Assembly (NCBI RefSeq): GCF_028705895.1
Contig: NZ_JAQWCQ010000026.1
Coordinates: 1-48,212 of the forward strand
Direction: 5' to 3'
DNA from: Massilibacteroides sp.
GTDB taxonomy: Bacteria; Bacteroidota; Bacteroidia; Bacteroidales; Tannerellaceae
DNA length: 48,212 bases
The translations under genes were made by a program, and so were the position numbers. Below are positions 42,171 through 48,212 of this stretch, piece after piece (within the stretch, counting starts at the first letter, position 1; each line of letters begins with the position of its first letter). The notes beneath the pieces are model-generated. The model saw only the letters and a program-made list of their open reading frames with translations. It had not been told where the DNA came from and made no database searches.

Positions 42171-43321
42171 AGATACTATTTGTTGTACAAGGTGAAGGTC
42201 GGGGACATCTGACGCAAGCATTGTCCTTACGGCAAAAACTATTGAAGGATGGGCATACAATTGTCGGCGTTTTAGTCGGTAAAAGTCCGGCTCGTCGTAT
42301 CCCTTCTTTCTTTACAGATAAAATAGAGGCTCCTGTTTATTCCTTCGAAAGTCCCAACTTTCTTCCTACAGCAAAAAATAAGCAGGTGAATATGCCGAAG
42401 ACTATCGCATATAATTTGCTTAGGCAACACAAATACATTGCCGGGATTCGTTTTGTCCGGCGCATGATTAAAGAAACTGAAGCAGAGGTTGTGGTTAACT
42501 TTTATGAACTGCTGACCGGTCTGGCTTATCTCTTGTTACCTCCTAAGGCACATATGATTAGTATAGCTCATCAATATCTTTTTCTTCATCCCGATTTTGA
42601 ATTCCCGAATGAAGCCCGTTTGCATTTAGCTTCTCTTCGTTTTTTTACACGTATGACCACTATTGGAGCAACAAAAATTCTGGCTCTTTCTTTTCGTAAA
42701 ATGAGGGAATTGCCTAATGCACGTATGGTTGTAGTTCCTCCTCTTTTAAGAAGTGAAGTGCTTGCCGCGAAAGCCGAAAAAGGAAATTATCTACATGGTT
42801 ACCTTTTGAATAGCGGTTTTGCCGAAGAAGTAAAAAATTGGCATGAAAAGAATCCGGATGTTGTGTTGCATTTTTTCTGGGACAAAAAAGGAGTTTCAAA
42901 AAAAGAGGATTATGACGATAAATTGTCTTTTCATCAACTGGATGACAAATTGTTTGTAGACTATATGGCCAGATCAAAGGCCTATGCAACAACAGCTGGT
43001 TTTGAGTCTGTTTGTGAGGCCATGTACCTTGGGAAACCCGTGTTGATGATTCCTACGCATATTGAACAAGCATGCAATGCGTTCGATGCAATGCAGTCGG
43101 GAGCAGGGGTTGTTTCGGATACTTTTGATATGGATGCTTTGCTTGAACTGTCTGATAATCACAAGGTGAATGCTGATTTCCAATACTGGGTAAAGCAGTC
43201 TGACTGGCTTGTGTTAAGGGAATTTCGTGAAGACTTGCTTCAGGGAGAGATTCCGCTGGGACTATTTCACCGTCTATTTATTAATTGGATCGCCAGACTT
43301 GGTAAAAGTTTATCTATTTAA
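42167..43321 (+). CDS. Glycosyltransferase, GT-B fold (MurG/UGT-like)
   Basis: A 384-aa protein with the two-lobed GT-B pattern. The N-terminal glycine-rich acceptor loop is GEGRGHLTQALSLRQKLLKDGH (10-31, of which the GRGH core is key). The C-terminal nucleotide-sugar site is TTAGFESVCEAMYLGKPVL (about 282-300), with downstream E-Q-A-C-N-A. A Lys/Arg-rich amphipathic region near 130-180 could touch the membrane. The pairing with a phosphoesterase suggests glycolipid synthesis; donor and acceptor cannot be read from the sequence. The start overlaps the upstream stop (ATGA). Confidence 0.85.
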   Translation: MKILFVVQGEGRGHLTQALSLRQKLLKDGHTIVGVLVGKSPARRIPSFFTDKIEAPVYSFESPNFLPTAKNKQVNMPKTIAYNLLRQHKYIAGIRFVRRMIKETEAEVVVNFYELLTGLAYLLLPPKAHMISIAHQYLFLHPDFEFPNEARLHLASLRFFTRMTTIGATKILALSFRKMRELPNARMVVVPPLLRSEVLAAKAEKGNYLHGYLLNSGFAEEVKNWHEKNPDVVLHFFWDKKGVSKKEDYDDKLSFHQLDDKLFVDYMARSKAYATTAGFESVCEAMYLGKPVLMIPTHIEQACNAFDAMQSGAGVVSDTFDMDALLELSDNHKVNADFQYWVKQSDWLVLREFREDLLQGEIPLGLFHRLFINWIARLGKSLSI

Positions 43322-43341
43322 GGGGATTTAGATACTTTTGT

Positions 43342-43379
43342 AACCCGTAAATTTCAATTAATGAAATTTACGGGTTTTT
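43342..43379 (+). terminator. Terminator of the phosphoesterase-glycosyltransferase operon
   Basis: A perfect 15-bp stem (43342-43356 with 43362-43376) around ATTAA, continuing into TTTTTG, 20 bases after the stop. Confidence 0.9.
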
Positions 43380-43391
43380 GTTTTGATGTTT

Positions 43392-43422
43392 TTTGCTATC
43401 GATAAATTATCTTGTATATTTG
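43392..43422 (+). promoter_or_regulatory. Consensus promoter 1 in the 43.4-44.0 kb region
   Basis: TTTG (43392-43395), exactly 19 bases, TATATTTG (43415-43422): a full -33/-7 match. Transcription would start near 43429, four bases before a 41-codon ORF. Confidence 0.65.
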
Positions 43423-43432
43423 TTGTTGTTGG

Positions 43433-43558
43433 ATGTCTGGCTTTGAAAATAAAGCTGTGATGTCGTATATGTATTTCCTTGTAATAAGTTTGTGTGTGTT
43501 TCGGGAAGAATTAAAAAACTCTATAAACGAAAATAAAACACTTTTATGTTTGGAATAA
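43433..43558 (+). CDS. Possible 41-aa membrane peptide
   Basis: An ORF of 41 codons starts four bases after the predicted start of transcript 1, so it would be almost leaderless. The peptide has a hydrophobic core VMSYMYFLVISLCVF (9-23) followed by a charged tail REELKNSINENK. It resembles short single-span peptides such as type I toxins in shape only. There is no homologue I know, and an ORF this short can occur by chance; the consensus promoter is the main support. Confidence 0.3.
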   Translation: MSGFENKAVMSYMYFLVISLCVFREELKNSINENKTLLCLE

Positions 43559-43579
43559 TGAAACTTTGTTATATCTTTG
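43549..43579 (+). promoter_or_regulatory. Consensus promoter 2 in the 43.4-44.0 kb region
   Basis: TTTG (43549-43552), exactly 19 bases, TATCTTTG (43572-43579): a full -33/-7 match. It overlaps the end of the 41-codon ORF. Transcription would start near 43586. Confidence 0.75.
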
Positions 43580-43585
43580 TTGTCA

Positions 43586-43972
43586 TAAAAGAAAAAATGC
43601 TGAGAGCAGCATATCTTCGAAATAGAATATAAGATTAGTTAGAACTTTATTAAAATAGTTAGAATTGTTTTGATTATAAACTTCTTGTTCCAATTCTAAC
43701 TGCTAAATGAAATGCTGTTATTGTTGATCCTTGTGGATGATAAATAAGGGAATATGATAACAGACACAGAAAATGAAACAATAGTTAAGCAAATTTGATA
43801 AGTAGCTTCTTAGCTTTTCTAATAAAGTAAGTAACCTGTGAGGGCGAAATAAATGGAAGTGAACTAGTGATAAAATAATAGAAATACACCGTGATTAGAC
43901 CTTGCGAAAGAGTAAAGCGGAAAAAATTACCTCCATCAATTTTTTTAGGGAAATTGATGGAGGCTTTTTTTT
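43586..43972 (+). ncRNA. Probable small RNA of about 390 nt
   Basis: A consensus promoter and a strong terminator frame about 390 bases with no ORF of normal size. Stems seen: ATGCTG-AGAG-CAGCAT near the 5' end (43598-43613), and AGTTAGAATTG (43657-43667) with its exact complement at 43691-43701. A second AGTTAGAA (43636-43643) could compete for the same complement. A 14-codon ORF (43754-43798, MITDTENETIVKQI) lies in the middle. The hallmarks of tmRNA, RNase P RNA and SRP RNA are absent. Identity unknown. Confidence 0.55.
43930..43972 (+). terminator. Terminator of the probable small RNA
   Basis: A perfect 13-bp stem (CCTCCATCAATTT 43930-43942 with 43951-43963), 8-base loop, then eight T (43965-43972). 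Confidence 0.9.
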
Positions 43973-43984
43973 GAAATGTTTCGG

Positions 43985-44022
43985 AAAAATGTAAAAGACG
44001 TACAAACAGTACGTCTTTTACA
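43985..44022 (-). terminator. Terminator of the first O-acetylhomoserine sulfhydrylase gene
   Basis: A perfect 14-bp stem (43990-44003 with 44009-44022) around AAACA, followed on the minus strand by a T-run (43989-43985), 9 bases after the stop of the minus-strand gene. Confidence 0.88.
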
Positions 44023-44030
44023 ATAGGTTG

Positions 44031-45314
44031 TTATATTTTTTCCAAGGCTTGTTCTAAATCGGCAATTATATCTTCCACATTTTCTATACCAACAGACAGA
44101 CGAATCAGATCAGGGGCGATGCCCGCTTCAATTAGTTGTTGTTCGCTTAGTTGTCGGTGTGTGTGGCTGGCGGGATGTAAAACACAAGTGCGAGCATCAG
44201 CCACGTGAGTAACAATTGCGGCTAACTCAAGACTGTCCATGAACCGGGTTGCAGTCTCGCGATCTCCTTTCAGTCCGAACGACATTACGCCACATGTTCC
44301 TTTCGGCATATACTTCTGCGCAAGGTGGTAGTGTTTGTTATTTTTTAGTCCCGGATAACAAACCCATTTGACTTTTTCATTTTTTTCTAACCATTCGGCT
44401 ACTGCCTGAGCGTTTTTGCAATGTTGAGGCATACGTAAGTGTAACGTTTCCAGACCCAGATTAAGCAGGAATGCGTTTTGTGGCGATTGTATTGAGCCTA
44501 AATCACGCATCAACTGACTGGTTGCCTTTGTGATAAAAGCCAGTTTCCCAAATGTTTTTGTGTAGGTTAATCCATGATAAGAAGGGTCGGGTTGGCATAG
44601 CCCCGGATATTTTTCAGCGTATGCCTCCCAGTCGAAATTACCACTATCCACAATGCAACCGCCAACATTCGTCGCGTGACCGTCCATATATTTAGTCGTG
44701 GAATGTGTAACGATATCGGCGCCATACTCAAAAGGGAGACAATTGATCGGTGTTGCAAACGTATTGTCAACAACAAGAGGCACACCTTGAGAATGAGCTA
44801 TTCGCGCAAATTTCTCAATATCAAGTATCATTACACCCGGATTTGAGATTGTTTCACCAAACAAAAGCTTGGTGTTGGGACGGAATGCCTTTGTTATCTC
44901 TTCTTCAGAAGCATCCTGGTCGATAAAAGTACATTCAATACCTAATTTTTTCAATGTGACGGCTAATAGATTGTACGTCCCTCCATAAATTCCGGTTGCG
45001 CTGACGAGATGATCTCCCGCCCCGCAAATATTGAATATCGTGAAAAAGTTGGCGGCCTGTCCTGAAGAAGTCAGCATAGCGGCTACTCCTCCTTCTAAAG
45101 CGGCTATTTTAGCAGCTACGGCATCGTTTGTCGGGTTTTGTAGTCGGGTATAAAAATAACCGCTTTCCTCCAGATCGAAAAGCTTAGCCATTTGTTCACT
45201 TGTTTCATACTTAAAAGTCGTACTTTGATAAATAGGCAGAACGCGTGGTTCTCCTTTTTTAGGTTGCCAACCTGCCTGAACGCAGAGCGTCTCCGGCCTC
45301 ATCTGTTTTTTCAT
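44031..45314 (-). CDS. metY: O-acetylhomoserine aminocarboxypropyltransferase (sulfhydrylase), paralogue 1
   Basis: A 427-aa PLP enzyme of the Cys/Met metabolism family. It makes homocysteine from O-acetylhomoserine and sulfide for methionine synthesis. PLP Lys is K208 ([11 protein letters not shown]). The substrate-loop motifs [10 protein letters not shown] (53-62) and SSGQAANF (83-90) fit MetY rather than MetB/MetC, as does the length (MetB/MetC about 380-400). It is transcribed away from paralogue 2 (46573-47874), with which it shares the fold but clearly differs in sequence. Confidence 0.92.
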   Translation of the reverse strand: MKKQMRPETLCVQAGWQPKKGEPRVLPIYQSTTFKYETSEQMAKLFDLEESGYFYTRLQNPTNDAVAAKIAALEGGVAAMLTSSGQAANFFTIFNICGAGDHLVSATGIYGGTYNLLAVTLKKLGIECTFIDQDASEEEITKAFRPNTKLLFGETISNPGVMILDIEKFARIAHSQGVPLVVDNTFATPINCLPFEYGADIVTHSTTKYMDGHATNVGGCIVDSGNFDWEAYAEKYPGLCQPDPSYHGLTYTKTFGKLAFITKATSQLMRDLGSIQSPQNAFLLNLGLETLHLRMPQHCKNAQAVAEWLEKNEKVKWVCYPGLKNNKHYHLAQKYMPKGTCGVMSFGLKGDRETATRFMDSLELAAIVTHVADARTCVLHPASHTHRQLSEQQLIEAGIAPDLIRLSVGIENVEDIIADLEQALEKI

Positions 45315-45375
45315 CTATTTAAATTCTGATTATCCAATTATTTAATTGGCCTAAAAGTACAAAAAATGAATAGTA

Positions 45376-45383
45376 TATCTTTG
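45376..45383 (+). promoter_or_regulatory. Putative -7 element upstream of the MITE-like repeat
   Basis: TATCTTTG on the plus strand is an exact -7 match; no TTTG lies 19-21 bases upstream. If used, it would start transcription near 45391, and the repeat at 45428-45613 would then form most of the leader of the lipoprotein gene. Confidence 0.4.
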
Positions 45384-45427
45384 CTATCAATGCAGCATGT
45401 CGCTTTTTTTCTTCATCTCTATTAATA

Positions 45428-45613
45428 TAGAGCCTGTTTAAATTTTTATTCGTGGCTTATTTCGTTTTATTTTTTGTTTAGTTGTATATCCGCATGAATG
45501 AGCATAGCGGGCTATGTGATTGAATGCGGAGATGCAGATAAGCAAAAAAGAAGACGAAAGAAGACCGAAACAAGCCCTCAAGAAATATCCTATAAAAATT
45601 TAAACAGGCTCTA
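45428..45613. mobile_element. MITE-like element with 22-bp perfect terminal inverted repeats
   Basis: The ends 45428-45449 (TAGAGCCTGTTTAAATTT and four more bases) and 45592-45613 are exact reverse complements. The 186-bp element carries no transposase. Inner sequences also pair (CCGCAT with ATGCGG, CATAGC with GCTATG, GGCTTATTTCG with the CGAAACAAGCC region), so the whole element could fold as one long hairpin, as MITEs do. Similar AGAGCCTGTTTAAATTTTTA ends are, from memory, repeated in Bacteroides genomes. No clear target duplication is visible. It ends one base before an ATG at 45614. Confidence 0.8.
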
Positions 45614-45637
45614 ATGTATAACTTAAAAAATAATCTG

Positions 45638-46471
45638 ATGAGAGCAGCTGTTAATCTATCCCTTTTAATTCTCTCTTTTATATGTTTTTTGTCTTGTGAT
45701 AAAAACGACGATAATCTAAAGCTTACTAAAGAAAACGGGAAACCGAGTATGATTCAGAAAGAGGACGGTTCCAAAGTTTATTTCTATTATGACGGAGATA
45801 AACTTTCTGAAATTAAAGAAATTAAAGGTTCTGTGGCGTCATATGAATACGAAAATGATGATCTTGTTTCCGTGAGTTATGCTCCGGAGGATAAGGCTGT
45901 GGCAGATGGACATGCCTTTACGAAATTTCAGAAAATGGATAATAATAAAATCCGGATTGAATCTTCAGGTGAACCCAGTTTTGATGTTTATAAATGGGAA
46001 ATTGATGTTTTCGGAGGGCTACCCATGAGAATAACCGAATTAGGATTTTACTCTTCTGATCCAGATAAAGCAGAGAGCCCGCTTCAGGAGGGGCTGTATT
46101 ATGGAGATTTTGCTTACGATCCGACAATGGAAAGTCTGCTGAAGCTAACCATTTATAATAAGGAAACAAATGAGAAGGTTGCTACATATACTTACGAATA
46201 TGACGATAAGCCCGGAGCAATTTCGAAAATAGATTTGCCTCTTTGGTATTATGCATATAGAGCTTATAGAAATAGAGCTTATTTTGGAGATTATAACAAA
46301 TTGTTTGATTGCCATGTGAATAATATATTGGGTGTAACCATAGACGAGGTTGCGCCGGAAGATGATGCTGTTACTGAAGTTGTCTGGACTTATGATTATA
46401 ATGATGAAAATTATCCGGTGACGCAAACTAATAATCGCTTTGACCTTAGCCAGATTCGGATTACATATTGA
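45638..46471 (+). CDS. Lipoprotein of unknown function
   Basis: A 277-aa lipoprotein from the ATG at 45638 (signal peptide, lipid Cys 20 in CFLSC); the in-frame ATG at 45614 would add eight residues and touches the MITE end. After an acidic DKNDDNLK linker, short beta repeats of YxYDGDKLSEI / YEYENDDLVSVSY type appear (about 45-85), then further YEYDDKPG and YDYNDENYPV segments (about 180-265). These resemble the YD-type repeats of RHS-like DUF4595 lipoproteins of Bacteroidetes. Probably an outer membrane surface protein; no partner gene is adjacent. The MITE appears to have landed just upstream of it. Confidence 0.75.
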   Translation: MRAAVNLSLLILSFICFLSCDKNDDNLKLTKENGKPSMIQKEDGSKVYFYYDGDKLSEIKEIKGSVASYEYENDDLVSVSYAPEDKAVADGHAFTKFQKMDNNKIRIESSGEPSFDVYKWEIDVFGGLPMRITELGFYSSDPDKAESPLQEGLYYGDFAYDPTMESLLKLTIYNKETNEKVATYTYEYDDKPGAISKIDLPLWYYAYRAYRNRAYFGDYNKLFDCHVNNILGVTIDEVAPEDDAVTEVVWTYDYNDENYPVTQTNNRFDLSQIRITY

Positions 46472-46540
46472 GTTTATCTACCTTATATATGGTATATGGA
46501 ATGCCATGTTTATGTGATTGTTTGCATTTTGATGACAATA

Positions 46541-46548
46541 TATATTTG
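46541..46548 (+). promoter_or_regulatory. Putative -7 element of the second sulfhydrylase gene
   Basis: TATATTTG exact match; TTTG lies 16 bases upstream and ATTG 20 bases upstream. Transcription would start near 46555, 18 bases before the ATG, leaving no room for a SAM riboswitch. Confidence 0.55.
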
Positions 46549-46566
46549 TGCCATATTAAATAGTAA

Positions 46567-47874
<1,308 letters not shown>

Positions 47875-47992
47875 TTTCCATAATTAAGTATTGATTCGTT
47901 TTTGATTAGTAACAATTCGTTCCTTCCTTACCTAATGGAAGGACACTAAAAGGTGATGTTTAGACAAATGTAGATTAATTAGGTTATCATAT

Positions 47993-48033
47993 AACAAAGG
48001 GTGCACTGTGAAAGTACATCCTTTGTTGTTTCT
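47993..48033 (+). terminator. Terminator after the second sulfhydrylase gene
   Basis: AACAAAGG (47993-48000) pairs with CCTTTGTT (48020-48027), extended inward by G-T and TG/CA pairs, then TGTTTCTTG-type T-rich sequence. It lies 119 bases after the stop; 47875-47992 holds only a small GGAAGGA/TCCTTCC hairpin. Confidence 0.6.
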
Positions 48034-48132
48034 TGATTAAAGGGTTTTGTCAAGAGATAAGTATGTTTCGTACAAGGAAAGATAATCAATGGATAAGAAT
48101 ACCCGCAAAGAGATAAAAAAGGAAAAGAAACT

Positions 48133-48163
48133 ATTGTTTGTATGATTCTTATCATTATCTTTG
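48133..48163 (+). promoter_or_regulatory. Putative promoter directed out of the window
   Basis: ATTG (48133-48136), 19 bases, TATCTTTG (48156-48163), an exact -7 element. Its gene would lie beyond the window. No gene is seen between 48034 and the end. Confidence 0.5.
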
Positions 48164-48212
48164 TTCGCTAAGAACTGTAATGTGATTGCCTTTGTATAAA
48201 CAATCACGATTT

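Noticed and set aside
43586-43972. tmRNA, RNase P RNA or SRP RNA
   Set aside because: No tag-peptide frame or tRNA-like ends, no GAGGAAAGTCC motif, and no GGAAG-type SRP apical loop were found.
48089-48145. 18-codon ORF rich in Lys at the window end
   Set aside because: Too short, low-complexity, and overlaps the outward promoter; no support for translation.

Overview
The window reads as chromosomal DNA of a Bacteroidales gut or oral bacterium, most like Parabacteroides/Tannerellaceae or Bacteroides. The evidence is a SusC/SusD polysaccharide utilisation locus with a hybrid two-component regulator, an ECF sigma/FecR/TonB-receptor operon, many Bacteroidetes-type lipoproteins, a DPP11-type S46 peptidase, and promoters of the Bacteroidetes form (-33 TTTG, about 19 bases, -7 TAnnTTTG). 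Genus is an inference; no rRNA is present.

Region by region. 1-85: 3' end of a tRNA-Thr(CGT) and a terminator. 236-15578: a galactan locus on the + strand, made of an HTCS sensor-regulator, GH53 endo-galactanase, GH2 beta-galactosidase, SusC, SusD and two SusE/SusF-like surface lipoproteins, closed by a terminator. 15823-16515: a structured RNA that can fold in two mutually exclusive ways, then an unrecognised 107-aa protein whose last codons lie in a 22-bp perfect inverted repeat. 16581-23189: an envelope protein converging on an ECF-sigma operon (sigma, beta-barrel, FecR, STN-type TonB receptor, DUF4249 lipoprotein; - strand). 23298-25538: four palindromes spaced exactly 22 bp apart, in front of a membrane-tethered propeller/LuxR regulator. 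25566-36667: a lipoprotein, carB, a REP-like repeat, a PorE-like OmpA lipoprotein, queA, and an operon of DUF2027-Smr, CYTH and DPP11. 36740-41241: a zeta-toxin-like ATPase with an overlapping small gene, hemW, and an EF-G paralogue (EF-G2 type) lacking the catalytic His. 41367-43321: a metallophosphoesterase overlapping a glycosyltransferase. 43342-43972: about 600 bp with two consensus promoters, a 41-codon membrane peptide and a probable 390-nt small RNA. 44031-47874: two O-acetylhomoserine sulfhydrylase paralogues flanking a MITE-like element and a lipoprotein gene.

How it works together. In the galactan locus GH53 cuts beta-1,4-galactan at the surface, the SusC/D complex and lipoproteins bind and import the products, GH2 removes galactose, and the HTCS senses products in the periplasm. 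The ECF operon has the layout of a cell-surface signalling system, with a neighbouring second regulator.

Most worth following up: (1) the bistable RNA at 15904-16094; (2) a 177-bp element in two copies, one at the HTCS 3' end and one upstream of the EF-G2 gene, sharing a 68-bp identical run with a 40-bp perfect palindrome; (3) the 22-bp-phased operator array at 23298-23386; (4) the small-RNA/small-peptide region at 43.4-44.0 kb.
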